Source: Mesomycoplasma flocculare ATCC 27399 (GTDB lineage Bacteria > Bacillota_I > Bacilli_A > Mycoplasmatales > Metamycoplasmataceae). From it: DNA of 64,000 nucleotides. The position numbers and the translations under genes were made by a program. This document shows positions 35,901-50,352 of the stretch, piece by piece. Position 1 is the stretch's first letter. Every line of letters starts with the position of its first letter. Below the pieces are notes generated by a model. It did no database searches. It was not told where the DNA came from and worked only from the letters and a program-made list of their open reading frames with translations. The stretch is from positions 714,867 through 778,866 of the forward strand of contig NZ_CP007585.1 in the NCBI RefSeq assembly GCF_000815065.1, written 5' to 3'.

Positions 35901-36477
35901 CTAGTAAATTCGAACTTTTTGCAGGATCTAAACTTAAATTTGATTTTTTAAGATTAATTTGGTAATTAACTAAATTTCCTTGTATTGCATCTGTTGCCGC
36001 AAAACCTTTTAAAGCAATTCTTTTAGAATAAGTAAGGTGAAATTGTTCTGAGTGTGCATAAACAATCACATTTTGAATTTCAGAACCTGAAACTACCGCA
36101 TTTTCGGTATTTAAAACCACACGAAATTTATGTTGTATAATGGGATTGAAATCAAAAATTTGCAAAAAATTGAAAGAATATCTGGGATTTTTTGCAAGCT
36201 CAAATGCAGTTTTCGCTGATAAATTTTTAAATTTATCAAAAATCTTTAAATTATTAACAGCATTGGAAAAAGCTTCTTCTGAAAATTCAACTTCAGATTT
36301 TAAATTTTTAACTTCTTGTTTATTTACATTTCCTTGAACTTGTGCTGCATAGGTTCTTTCAAAAGCTGAAAGACCTATAGGGACAGCAACAATTGTTGTC
36401 AAAATTGCTGTAATAGAAAACCCAACTGAGATAATTGTCATTGAATTTTTTAAATTTTTATTGTTCTCTGTGTGCAT
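32956..36477 (-). CDS. P102-type adhesin paralogue (second gene of adhesin operon)
   Basis: 1173 residues with an uncleaved-type signal anchor (MTIISVGFSITAILTTIVAV) near the N-terminus. Around residues 660-760 lies a low-complexity stretch rich in Ser/Thr/Gln (SSENSSSQTSNTTSSASAN). It contains LTKFEE (Phe at residue 737), which resembles the TTKF|QE cleavage site described for an adhesin of M. hyopneumoniae, so endoproteolysis is expected. No TGA codons. It starts 14 bp after the P97-type gene. By position in a P97-P102 pair and by size it resembles the Mhp683/P135 gene of M. hyopneumoniae; this match is from memory. Confidence 0.72.
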   Translation of the reverse strand: MHTENNKNLKNSMTIISVGFSITAILTTIVAVPIGLSAFERTYAAQVQGNVNKQEVKNLKSEVEFSEEAFSNAVNNLKIFDKFKNLSAKTAFELAKNPRYSFNFLQIFDFNPIIQHKFRVVLNTENAVVSGSEIQNVIVYAHSEQFHLTYSKRIALKGFAATDAIQGNLVNYQINLKKSNLSLDPAKSSNLLASEIAFKLDNDFQKAYKKLRSRPQAFADALLANGLTYNLVNNLGLPTILEKGYVLAPKTIENEKAKQEKIVQIGETDSERVARLAKIENLVFKNLDDTKGTLSIAFELIDENGKLVQEFDFSILGIPKLDHDKIKKEVLAKVREFVEIKPLVQLALVRDNLSLAEIVYKNDNNPENLTKILAKLVQEKTQSQAKTINAPRKFQDSAENPKENSAPVKKAENEMSQKFELNREDFQSFFTFKTSSIPIPGLPLYYININSIDFAKNLTQEEKNKLLEKGEISLVVNFDVKKEFSIQTPYLDERELIKSSYSPVLKQSLAKIGKGSNSKQFLLDLGTLETTIPVQLDYNSNQRKLISTVLEKHPEKAKELTKLENLQSFDSKSLTNADLFSTNFEFKQNPNSEYLTLGRIKSLVQEVVESAKSGRSFEEVALTLYFLDNGKEPDSLSELEKYKKAHASEFAEPASTAKTQTKTPPKDVKQVGGDKSKQKPQEESVGKTNPTSNAQQNSSENSSSQTSNTTSSASANTVQSSVTSSSSSATKVRLTKFEEAKTTSVQPSTSPKKTEEIKGNTKENRGIGLGILLWKFLQKSNYSVIGDLNIEYKVEQIGKQQVSVKLIFSPKKENAGEASSQVAFIIKALDDTPDYDFLRNYNPTLFFDFTKQQQSDAKGVVTKISALNQGSISINLNQNQQKGNTKNLNTADGEGLHLQQSVDIDFGQAKQINGSQTMSQPKQDNSKGLVLHNGVILLAFHQKNVSFEKQYLINDGKGTAGLWIKKQKHTDNQEKYILGLDTSDSYNQVVGLKVAMISGLEGELKKDRSITIDGNYQGSAENKFQISQALQSIVGTSQPAPLQNFWQKNVNKPESENFDFIKDNKLLFLTIVQNGPKYNFWLTSQSTQNPYTQKIESFLNLTASKDSFKQFHISSLGPKKPNSSTNQGQNNSTTSSSPVITFKGLAVFDSAELAANLDVVSELTNHFIKQFKN

Positions 36478-36491
36478 TATAAATCCTTTTT

Positions 36492-39400
36492 TTACTTAGT
36501 TGATTTTGCTTCACCGGTTAATTGGGTTTGGGTTGTTTGGGGATTTTCTGAATCTGAATCTAAAATAATTTTAACTTGGAATTGGAGCGCTGAATTTTTT
36601 GTTACTACAGCTTTTCCTTCTTTTGAAGGTATAGTTTTTGGCTTTACTTGAAGATTTACAATTTTGATTCTATCTGGATTAAATGGATCTTTTTTCTGAC
36701 TTGCTACTGAAACTTCAAAATCTTTGTTAAAACTAGCGACATGTTGCTGAATTTTTTTAAAGCCTTCTGTTTGCTCAAATCCATTTTTATTGCTGTTTGG
36801 CGGTGTTTTTGGTTTATCTTCAATTTTATCAAATTGATCTTTTTTTAGATAAAATACTGAATATGAATAAGGGATTGATAAAATTGCTTTGTTAAGTTCT
36901 TGTTTTGCTTTATATTCTTCTGTTCTTGTTGGTGTTTTGCTTAGGTATAAATTTAGTGTGGTTTTAGGAGTTTGGTATAAATCTTTTTTAGTTTTTGTGT
37001 CAAAAATCTTATAATAATAAACTAATTTATATTCTTCAACACCATCAGGGATTGCATTTGAGTGTGAATTTTGGCTATTATTATTATATTTTTCAAAAAT
37101 AATTTTATAATCTAAATTATTACCGATACCGATTTTTTTCCAAGCACTGAAATTATTCATTTGTTTTGCTTTATAATAAAAGGCAAGCAAAACATCTCTT
37201 AAATCACGGAAATTTTGCGTTTTTTCTTTAAAGAACTTTTTAATCTCGCTATCTTTTGTGTCCGTCAAACTAAGGCCGTTGCTGGATTGAGAATGAGAAT
37301 TGGTGTCGGAAGAACTAGATTCCTTTAAAATTGACGCACTAGCGTCTTTAAAAGTTTTCTGAATCTTTTCAAGGCTTTCTTTTAGTTGCTTAAAAAGTTC
37401 GGTATTTGCATTTTGTTCGCTTAGTTTTCCAAAAATTTTCGCATCGTTTAGGCCTTCAGTCGCGGGATTTATTTTGTTATCTATTAAATTTTTAGGCAAA
37501 TAAAGATTTGAAATTCACCCACGCAAATCAAAGTTCAAAACTTGACTGTTAAAATCAAGAGCATAAACTGGATTTTGGTCTGTTGTTTTAAGTTTAATTT
37601 TTTCAGCTTCAAAAAATACATTTCCCTCTTTTACATTTTGCATATCTAATTGAGTAGAAGGATCGATTAAATTATTTGCTTTTGCGATTTCGTAGAAATA
37701 TTCTAAAACCCGCGCAGGATCAAGTTGAACTAAATAAGCGTAAAAAGCTGCAACATCATAGTCATTTTCAAAAAACTTGTCTGATTTTAAAGATTTTATT
37801 TGATATTCAGAAGAAATTGAATTGTTTTGTTTAAAATCTGCAAAATCTTTTGGACTTGGAAAAACTTGTTTTCCAACCCAAGCATTTAACATTGCTTCAT
37901 TTGCCCCAAAATTATAACCATATTGGAAAGGGTTTGCTATAATCTCTCTAATTTCGTCATATTTAGGCTCTAAAAACGGCTCAGGTTGAGGTTTTTCCCC
38001 TTTTTTTTCTGGCGCTGGGCTAGGTTGTGATTCTTGGGAATTTTGATTCTTCCCATGATTATTTGCTGTTGGAGTTGTGGTTGTTTGCTCTTGATTGTTG
38101 GTATCTTTCAGACTACGGGCTACTTTTACTTTTTTAAGTTCTGGCTCGCTCGCTCTAGCTTCAGCTTTTTTGCTTTGTTCGATCAAAGCTTCTAGTTCTT
38201 GTTTAGAAATATAACCGGTTGAAGAAAGTATTTTGACTTCACTGTTTTCACTGTTTTCACTTGTTTTTCCAGATTCTTGGCTAGGTTCGGAAAATTTAGT
38301 TAAACTTTTTACTAGATAATAAGTTTGTTTGTCTTTGTCTAAACTTGGCTGGGGAACTTGGTTTTTGGACCCCTTTTGCATATCCGTTTTAAAATTTGGA
38401 AGCACAAAAATATCGTGTTTCTGCTTTAAAAGTTTTTCGTTAAAATCGCCAAAAAAACTTGAAAAAATACTGATTGTTACGGGAATTGCAAGACTTGTTT
38501 TTTCGTTTTCTTCTTTAATTTCGGCGTTTGCAATATCAAAAAGGTAACTAACACCTTCGGGATTAGACTTTTTAAAATATGGGCTTAATTTGCCAAAATC
38601 CAATGAAATTGGGTTAATTAAAAACTGCGAATTTATTTTGCTAACCACTGCATCTGATTTTGCCTGATTTGATTGATAAAATTTTTTGTTAATCTCAGTA
38701 AGAAATTCGTCTGCTTTTTGCTGATAAATTTCAAAATAATTAGGTAATATTTCTGGTTTTTCCCCTTGTGGTTTTGCCGTCTGTGTTGCAGGAAGTTGAG
38801 GTTTTTTATTTTCAGGCTTTGCTTGCGGAGTAGATGTGCCAGAAGTACTTGAAGGTGAAGAGCTTGCGCTTGTCGCTTGGGTGGGTTGTGACCCTGATTG
38901 ACTTGGTGCTACTGCCGCAAGGGGCGATGAAGTCGGTGTTGTATTAGATTGGATTGTAACTTCTTTTGCAGTTATTTTAAAATCAGATAATTTTAGTTTT
39001 CGGATACTAATATTACTTAAAATTTCGTCAATATCGGCAAAATAAGATGGTTTTTTACTCGCTATATGCACAGTCTTTGTTGTTTCTGGGGTCGGGTTTT
39101 GCGCAGCGATTTCATTCACCTCAGGTTTTACTTCATTTTCTTTTTTTGTCTCTGTTTGCTGACTTTTTTCAGGCTCAGTTTTAGAACTTGGAACTAATTT
39201 AATTTTCTCAAGCATTTGAATTTCTTGAATATTTAAATCTTTAAGTTCAAATTTTGCCTCGTTTGTAAGTTCAGCTTTAACTAAAAAACTTGGTTCTAAA
39301 TCGGCACTAAGAGTAATAAAGTTGTTAGTACCTGCGTGTTTTTCTAAACTAAATGTAAAAATTTTGCCTTTTTTAAAAGGCAATTTGTTATTATTATCAT

Positions 39401-40136
39401 CATTAAGTTCATAAATAAGTTTTTGAAAATCAGGAAAATACTGGGAAATTCTTTTTATGGCTTCTTCTTGAGTTCCAGATTTGTTAATATCTTTGGCAAA
39501 ATCTTCAACACGAGTCAGAAAAGGAATTTTTTGAGAAATTATAGCCAAATTCTCGCTTGCAAAATTACTAGACAAATCTTTTTTACGCAAATTTTGAATA
39601 TTAGCTTCAAAACTTTTTGTGATTTTTTCCAAATTTGCATTAAAATCAGCTAAAGCGAACTGAGAACGTTGAACAAATGAAATTTTTTTGCTTAGTATAT
39701 TTGAATATGCGGTATAATTATTGTCAATTTGATGTTTTGCACGAAATTGAATCTCAAAACTTTCGTCTTCATCGTTTGGAATTAAGTTAATAAATTCCAA
39801 AAATGGCCGATTTGGGGTAAAATTAGGATCGAATTTATGAATTCTTGAATTAACTGTTGTATAAAAAGATACGAATTTTTTTAAATCAATTCCTGCCTTT
39901 AATTTGCCAGTTTCATCAAAAAGCATTTCTTTTATTTGTTTATATGTCGTAGAATTATCAAAAACGTCAGATTTAAAAGCGACATGTTTAACCCGGGAAA
40001 CTAAACTCTCTAATTCAGCACGAGGATTTTTGCCTGTATAACTAATCCTAGTTACAAGCCCAATAGTGGTTGCAAACACTGCAATACCAGTAATTGCCGT
40101 TGCTGTCATTACTATTGGATTTTTACTCTTAGCCAT
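36492..40136 (-). CDS. P97-type cilium adhesin paralogue (first gene of adhesin operon)
   Basis: 1214 residues in one frame, with a TGA-Trp at 37515-37517. A signal anchor (MTATAITGIAVFATTIGLV) leads into a region resembling P97: LEFINLIPNDEDESFEIQF, then FALADFNANLEKI, and later NAWVGKQVFPSPKDFADF. A Ser/Thr/Pro-rich segment (TSASSSPSSTSGTSTPQAK) lies near residues 405-435. No AAKPV-type R1 repeats are seen. LTKFSE places a candidate cleavage Phe at residue 615. The family binds cilia, glycosaminoglycans and host matrix and is cut into surface fragments. Size and Ser-rich content resemble P146 (Mhp684). Confidence 0.78.
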
Positions 40137-40277
40137 ATTCCCTCCTTATATTATATAAATAATAAACAAAATGATAAAATAATTACGTATTTGCTGTTGA
40201 ACATTAAAAGGATTTTTCCTTAATTATTTTTCATTTAAAAATGCAGTAAATTTATTTATTCTCATTTTCAATTTAGA

Positions 40278-40307
40278 ATTATAGCATAGCAAAAAAAAAA
40301 AAAGCAA
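40278..40307 (-). promoter_or_regulatory. Adhesin-operon promoter with a T13 spacer
   Basis: Minus strand: TTGCTT (40307-40302), an 18-nt spacer that is mostly the T13 run (40291-40303), then TGC-TATAAT with the hexamer at 40283-40278. It lies about 140 bp upstream of the adhesin ATG at 40136. Length change in the T run would alter the -35/-10 distance. The rest of 40137-40420 holds only the ribosome site (GGAGG) and AT-rich leader. Confidence 0.55.
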
Positions 40308-40420
40308 ATTTTTTATATTTTCGCGAAAAAATTTGCCCTTATTTTAAAAGTTTCTTTAGTTAGTTAAAGCTAGCAAAACTGAAAGAATTTTGCTGAAAAT
40401 TTCCGCTTTAATTATTTTTT

Positions 40421-40429
40421 TGCTATAAT
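40421..40429 (+). promoter_or_regulatory. Extended -10 promoter (TGCTATAAT)
   Basis: A perfect TATAAT with TGC before it, on the plus strand, about 33 bp upstream of the ATG at 40462. It probably drives the LanC-like remnant and the two ABC exporters. Confidence 0.5.
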
Positions 40430-40461
40430 ATGTATTTTTGAAAAAAGAACTGAAAAAATTA

Positions 40462-40943
40462 ATGGAAAAACAATTGTAAGGAATAAAAATCGATATTCGC
40501 CTTATATTTGAAATGGTTCTCTTGGTTTGTGTTATTTAGTTTTGAAAAGTAAATATAAAAAATATAATAAGCAAATTGTATTACTCGAAAAATCATTGAA
40601 AAACACAGTCTCAACCAAAATTGGCTTTTTTTACGGTGTTACAGGATTTATACATTATTTTGGGCAAAAAGGTAATACTAAAATTTATTACAAACAACTT
40701 TTGAGATGAATAGTTTTTGTTCTCAACTTTTGATATGATGAAAAAAACTTTTTTAGAGATAATATTTTTCATCATAATCATAAGGATTTTAAACTTTTTA
40801 ATAGTTTAATAATTGAAACCATTTATGCATGTGTAAATAACAAAAATTTTTTTAGCTATTTTTTTGATAAAAATTCAAAAATAAAAAGTTATAACTCAAA
40901 AATTTACAGTTTTATACTAAAAATTTCTAAATTATTTGCTTAA
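40462..40943 (+). pseudogene. LanC-like (lanthionine cyclase) fragment, frameshifted at its start
   Basis: The ATG at 40462 opens a 5-codon frame (MEKQL, stop). One extra A in the A5 run would give MEKTIVRNKNRYSPYIWNGS and about 160 residues to TAA 40941. The product has two LanC-type glycine blocks: SPYIWNGSLGLCYLVLKS and IGFFYGVTGFIHYFG. These resemble the C-terminal cyclase region of class III/IV lanthipeptide synthetases (SPYL..GSAG, G-L-x-G-x-A-G). It is far shorter than a full LanC domain (~400 residues) and the zinc ligands are not seen. Adjacent peptide-type ABC exporters strengthen the idea. The family call is tentative. Confidence 0.45.
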
Positions 40944-40964
40944 TAATTTAGTTTAAGGAGAAAA

Positions 40965-42572
40965 ATGAGTTTTAGTAAATTATTTAGTTTTGCAAAACTG
41001 AAATTCATAGCTATTATTTTGATCATTTTCATAAAAGAGGCAGGTTTTTTAGCTCATATTTTTAGTTATAAGTTTATTTTTGAATTTCTAACAGAAGAAA
41101 AGCCGACTTTTGATCTAAGTTTATCGCTTACCTTGCTGATTGTCCCGCTGGCAATTTTTATCGTTTTTACTTTTTTAAAAGGTTGACTTTTTAGCATTTT
41201 AGAAATGGATATCCGCAACAAATTAAGTGATATTATTATCAAAAAAATTCAAAATAGTGATTACTGTGATTTAAAATTCAACAAAAACGCAATGCTATCA
41301 TGATTTAATTACGATCTAAGGCAAAGTTTGGAAGCCATTGAAAGCTTTCTAAACATAATCTCACCAATGATTTCGATTATTACAGGAGTTTCTTTGATGA
41401 TAGTTCTATCCCCTAGGTGAGGTTGAATTTTAATTATAACTACTTTATTTTTAAGTTTTATTTTACTACTTTTTCAAAAAAAAATTAATAAATACGCCTC
41501 TGATCCGGTAATGAAACTATCAGAAGATAGTGAAACTTTTTCCAAATACAATCTCGGACTTCTTAATTCCTTTAAAGCTTTCTTTTTTCATAACAAAAAG
41601 GAAAAATTTAAACAATTATTTTATAATAGTTATAAAAATTTTTCCAAAAATCAAATAAAAGAATATAAAAAACTTACCAAATTAAATCTAGCACTAACGA
41701 TTTTATTTAACCTGTCAATTGTAATAGTTTTAATTGAATTATCGCTTTTAACCTTTTATAAATTTTATAGTTTAACAATTTTTTTATCCCTACTTTTGTA
41801 TTCTAACCGTTTTAATTCTGATATTGGAAATGTCGTTCTTAGTCTGTTTCAATTTAAACAATCCGGCTTTTTGCTTGATAAAATTGTTAATGAAGGTGAT
41901 TTACCTGAGCAAAAAATAGTACCAGAAGAAGAAATTAATAAAATTAGTTTTGAAAATGTTAATTTTAGTTTTGATGACAAAATTGTTCTAGATAATTTTA
42001 ATTTTGAATTCGAAAAAAATAAAAAATATTTAGTTAGCGCCCCAAACGGAACCGGAAAATCGACATTAATCAAATTAATTTCCGGAGTTTATAATAACTA
42101 TCAGGGAAAAATTATGATCAACAATAATTATGATCAGAAAAATTTAGATCAAAAATATTTAAGGCGACAAATTGGGTTTATTGACAACCAAAATTTGATT
42201 TTTGAATCAAGTCTTAAAAATAATATCACTTTATTTGATGAAAATCCTGATTATCAAAAATTAAATTTGATACTAAAATCATTGGAAATTGATTTTGAAC
42301 TTGAAAAGGAAATTAGCGATTCTAAACTTTCTGAAGGTCAAAAACAAAAAATTGTTTTTGCGCGACTTAAATACTCACCAATAAAATTTTGACTAATTGA
42401 TGAAGCTTTTGACAATATTCAAAAAGATTATTCCAAAATTTTAATTAGTCAATTGCTAGAAAATCCCGAATTTACCGTTGTTTTTATTAGCCACCACATC
42501 AGCGAGTGACAAAAATCAAACTTTAATCAAATTATTGAATTAAGAGGAAATAGCTATGAAAAAAATAGTTAA
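40965..42572 (+). CDS. ABC exporter, membrane domain fused to ATPase (1)
   Basis: 535 residues. About six membrane helices in the first ~300 residues, then an ABC ATPase with P-loop VSAPNGTGKSTLI, signature KLSEGQKQK and Walker B WLIDEAFDNI. The layout is that of MsbA/LanT-like half transporters, which dimerise to extrude lipids, drugs or peptides. Ala-for-Pro in Walker B (DEAF in place of DEPT/DEAT) is common in peptide exporters. No N-terminal C39 peptidase. AAGGAG precedes the ATG. It overlaps the next gene by 17 bp. Confidence 0.85.
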
Positions 42573-44157
42573 ATTGCATTTTTTTAATGTTTTTTATTCG
42601 CTTTTTATTTTTGGCTTAGTTGCTCTTTCAATAGTTTCACAAAAATTTTTATATCAGTCTTTAATTGAAAACAAGCAAATTCAGATGATAATTTGACTTT
42701 TGCTTGAAATTTTTGCGATTTTGGTTAGCTCGTTTTTATCAACGCTTCATAATTCCTTACTTTCAAGAATTTTTGGACAAGCAAGTGCAATTGAATTAAT
42801 TAAAAAGAAGGCGGAAATCTTTGATAATTTAACATATAAAGAATATGTTAAAAACACTCCAGGAAGTTATTTTTCCTTGTTTTTTAATGAAGCTTTTACA
42901 AAAGGGGAGATGTTTTTTGCTTTTTTATTCCATATAATTTCAATCATTTTCCCAATTATATCGATTTTAGCAACTATTTTTTATATAAATCCGCTAATTG
43001 GCGCATTTGTTCTAGGTCTTATCCTTCTTTGAACAGTATTTCCGGCATTTTTTAGAAAATTTTTTAGTAAAAAAATCCAAGAGCAACTAAATTCACTTGA
43101 GAATTTTAATGAAGAATTTAACAAAAAGTTGGCTAAATTCGAAGCTTTTTTGTTTTTCAATAAAATTCATTTATTGAAAAAAATTTTAAAACCAACAGCT
43201 AGAAATGCTAGTTTTGGCCAAAAATCTTATAGATTTTGGAACGAATTTAACAACAATATAAACTTAAGCATCCGCAAATTGTTCCTGATTTTAACTGATC
43301 TATCTATTATTTTATTAGGCATATATTATAAAAATTCCGCGCAAACAATCGTTGTTCTTGTAACAATTAACAGCGCAAATCAACTATTTATCAACGATTT
43401 TAACACCCTTATTGTTCTAATGATTAATTATTTATCCTTAAAAACACAGTTTAGAAAATCAAAATTAAATGAAAAAAGCGCTAAAAAAATCTTGAATTTC
43501 CAGAGCTTTAATGAAAAAATTGACCTGATTAGTATTGAAAATCTAAATTTTAATTATCAAGATAAACTTGTATTAAAAGATGTTAATCTTAAAATAATCA
43601 AGGGCAAAAAATATCTCCTTCAAGGTGAAAATGGCGCTGGAAAATCGACTTTTTTAAAAATTCTAATGGGTATTGAACGCGATTATACAGGAAAAATCAC
43701 TTTTAATTCAAGAGATCTAAAATCAATCAGTGACGAAAATATCATTACAAATATTAGCTATCTTGATAACAATCCGTGCTTAATTGAAGGCGATTTAGAC
43801 CAGAATATCAGTTTTTATTCAAAATATGAAGCAAGAAAAATTGAAGATCTAATTAATTTAGTTAATTTAGCGAAATTAAAAGGTAAAATTTTAATAAACT
43901 ATTGCGAAAAAAGTGATCTCTCAGTTGGTCAAAAGCAACTAATTAATTTTGCAAGTCACCTTATTGAAACAAAGCCAATTCTAATTCTTGATGAAGCCTT
44001 TTCCAATCTTGATAAAACAAATAGTCAAAATCTTCTAGCTTGACTTCTTAAGCAAAATATCACTTTATTTTTTATTTTCCACAATTTAGATCAAAACTTA
44101 ATTTCCAAATTTGATTTTCAGCTAAATTTTTCCAAAAATCAAATTTTAGTTTCTTAA
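42556..44157 (+). CDS. ABC exporter, membrane domain fused to ATPase (2)
   Basis: 533 residues. It starts inside the end of exporter 1 (17-bp overlap), so the two are translationally coupled and probably form a heterodimer. Membrane helices fill the first ~290 residues. The ATPase has P-loop LQGENGAGKSTFL, signature DLSVGQKQL and Walker B ILILDEAFSNLD. The signature differs from LSGGQ in both subunits. Substrate unknown; the neighbouring LanC-like fragment suggests a modified peptide. Confidence 0.85.
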
Positions 44158-44185
44158 AGTTAAAGGGCTTTAACTTGATAAAACA

Positions 44186-44235
44186 AAAACCTTTTTTGAA
44201 AATTTGTTTTTTAGCAAACATTCAAAAAAGGTTTT
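44186..44235. terminator. Bidirectional terminator between ABC exporter and 23S rRNA
   Basis: AAAACCTTTTTTGAA (44186-44200) and its exact complement (44221-44235), with a second small stem (TTTG/CAAA) in the loop. It ends both the ABC transcript and the rRNA operon read from the other strand. Confidence 0.75.
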
Positions 44236-44251
44236 AAGATTTATTTTAGAA

Positions 44252-44268
44252 CTCTCAAAACTGAATAG
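44252..44268 (-). promoter_or_regulatory. 23S precursor processing stem, 3' arm
   Basis: CTCTCAAAACTGAATAG is complementary at 16 of 17 positions to 47378-47394, upstream of 23S. The pair encloses 23S and should form the RNase III stem. Confidence 0.65.
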
Positions 44269-44295
44269 CAACTTTGTGATTAAAATACTTTAAGA

Positions 44296-47210
<2,915 letters not shown>

Positions 47211-47590
47211 CTATTTTTTGAGTATAGCCTATTTTTTAGATAATATATCTTAAGGTATTTTAACAATCTTGAAATAATCTTATTCATAATCGAAATTATG
47301 AATAAAAAATAAACTCGGTTTAATTTTAAAAGATTATTGGAATTATTTCTGTTTTTCAATCAGAAATAAAATTGTTACTATTCAGTTTTGAAAGAACTAA
47401 AATTTTGTTATTTAAACAAAATTTGAGAACAATAGAGCTCTCAAAACTAGGCATATATACCAATTATAATAAACAAGGAGGAAAATGAATTAAAAAAAGT
47501 AACTAAATTTATATTCAAAAAAAGAATGCGAATTAAAATAATATTTTTATTTTTGGAAGCCATATTTAAATATATGGTAATTTTTCCGTA
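47211..47590 (-). other. 16S-23S spacer without tRNA genes
   Basis: The ~380-bp spacer has no tRNA. It holds a hairpin (TATTTCTG/CAGAAATA, about 47345-47369), the 23S 5' processing arm (47378-47394) and the 16S 3' arm (47437-47459, ending TAGGCATATATA). The 16S arm pairs with 49161-49180. Both arms share CTCTCAAAACT, so the two precursor stems have the same core. Confidence 0.65.
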
Positions 47591-49131
<1,541 letters not shown>

Positions 49132-49220
49132 TGCGTTTAATTTAAAATTGGTTTCGTAATTATATACCTAGTTTTGAAAGATCTAAAATTCTATTTCGCC
49201 TTTTTTGCGGCGTAAGGTTA

Positions 49221-49256
49221 ATTCTACCATAAAAATTATTTTTTTTTTTTTTTTTT
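49221..49256 (-). promoter_or_regulatory. rRNA operon promoter with an A18 tract upstream
   Basis: Minus strand: A18 (49256-49239), then TAATTTTTATGG, then TAGAAT (49226-49221) preceded by TGG, an extended -10. No -35 hexamer; the A-tract occupies that place and may act as an UP-like element or a bend. A 5' processing arm at 49161-49180 follows. The rest of 49262-49698 is AT-rich with no gene seen. Confidence 0.55.
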
Positions 49257-49698
49257 GCATATTTTTTGCATATATGAAATTCAACTCATAAATGCAACCC
49301 ACAAAACTCCAGAGCGAAAACACTAACATTATACCGTATAGCGAAAAAAAACAAGAAAAAAAGAAGTCAGTGCGTACGTACAGTTTATAAATAAAGGAAT
49401 TTTGTTGGGAAAATACATGTTGGTGGGGAAGAATTTTGCACTGTTTTTTACAAAAAAAAATGTAAAATTCTTCTCTGATTTATAAAATTAATTTCAATTC
49501 TAACAAAAAATAGTTAAAATAAATATTTTTTTTCGTTTTTTTATTTTTTTTGAGTTTTTATTCATTTATAAAAACCTTATGTAAAAACAAGTCAAAAAAA
49601 CGGGAAAAACATTAGATTTTACGTTTTTTTATTTTTTCCGTATTTTTTACAAAAAAAAGTATAATTTTAAATATACACAGCGCAATTAGTAATAAAAA

Positions 49699-50337
49699 AT
49701 GCCGAATTGAAAAATAATTTTATTAACAACAGGAATTATTTCTTTCTCAATTGCTTTCATTTCACTTTTTTGAACAAAATATAAAAAAAACCAGTTAATC
49801 AAAAAATACAGTTTTAATTTAGAAAGCAAGGATTCAGAAAAACTAATAAATATTAGGGAACAGGTTTTAGAATTAAATAGTGAAATTTGATTAATTGAAA
49901 GTCTTGAAGTCATTATAAATAAAATTAATAAGGAAAATTTTAAAAAAAATCTTTTCCTTGAAAATGACGGTTTACTTGCTTGTCTTTCTCAAAAAAACAT
50001 CAAAAATTCGCAAAATATTCTAGCAGTTAATTACCTTGATCAGGAAAAATTTAACAAAAACACTGAAAAATTAACAATTAGCGGACTTAATTTGGTTAGT
50101 TTTTACGAGCCTTTTTTTGATTGTATCTTAATTTCTGTTAAAATTGAAGCTAAAAATATCTTAGAATTTTTAGAAATGCTCAAAATTGGCGGCGTTTTAA
50201 TTTTGAAATACCAAAAAAATCAACGCCGAACAATTTTAAAATTTTTAAAAGCGGAAAAAATAGCCTTTGATGAATATTTTTATTATGATTTTTTAATAAT
50301 TGAAAAAAATAAATTAAAATTTGCTAACAATATTTAA
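49699..50337 (+). CDS. Membrane-anchored hypothetical protein with a methyltransferase-like end
   Basis: 212 residues. One N-terminal membrane helix (IILLTTGIISFSIAFISLFW) is followed by a charged helical region, then FFDCILISVKIEAKNILE and LEMLKIGGVLILKYQKN. The last block resembles the end of Rossmann methyltransferases (y-D-x-I..L-x-x-G-G-x-L-I-x), but no AdoMet glycine loop is visible, so activity is doubtful. It lies 15 bp upstream of greA and is probably in that operon. I do not recognise the family. Confidence 0.6.
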
Positions 50338-50352
50338 AAAAAGGAGCAAAAT

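Noticed and set aside
37499..37517. Two separate adhesin-like genes of 873 and 335 residues
   Set aside because: They are joined by an in-frame TGA, which is Trp here; the combined 1214-residue frame is continuous. The same applies to uvrB, leuS, valS, yidC, the MATE gene and others.
47474..47490. AGGAGG followed by ATG in the 16S-23S spacer, plus strand
   Set aside because: The frame stops after two codons (ATG AAT TAA) and runs against the rRNA transcript.
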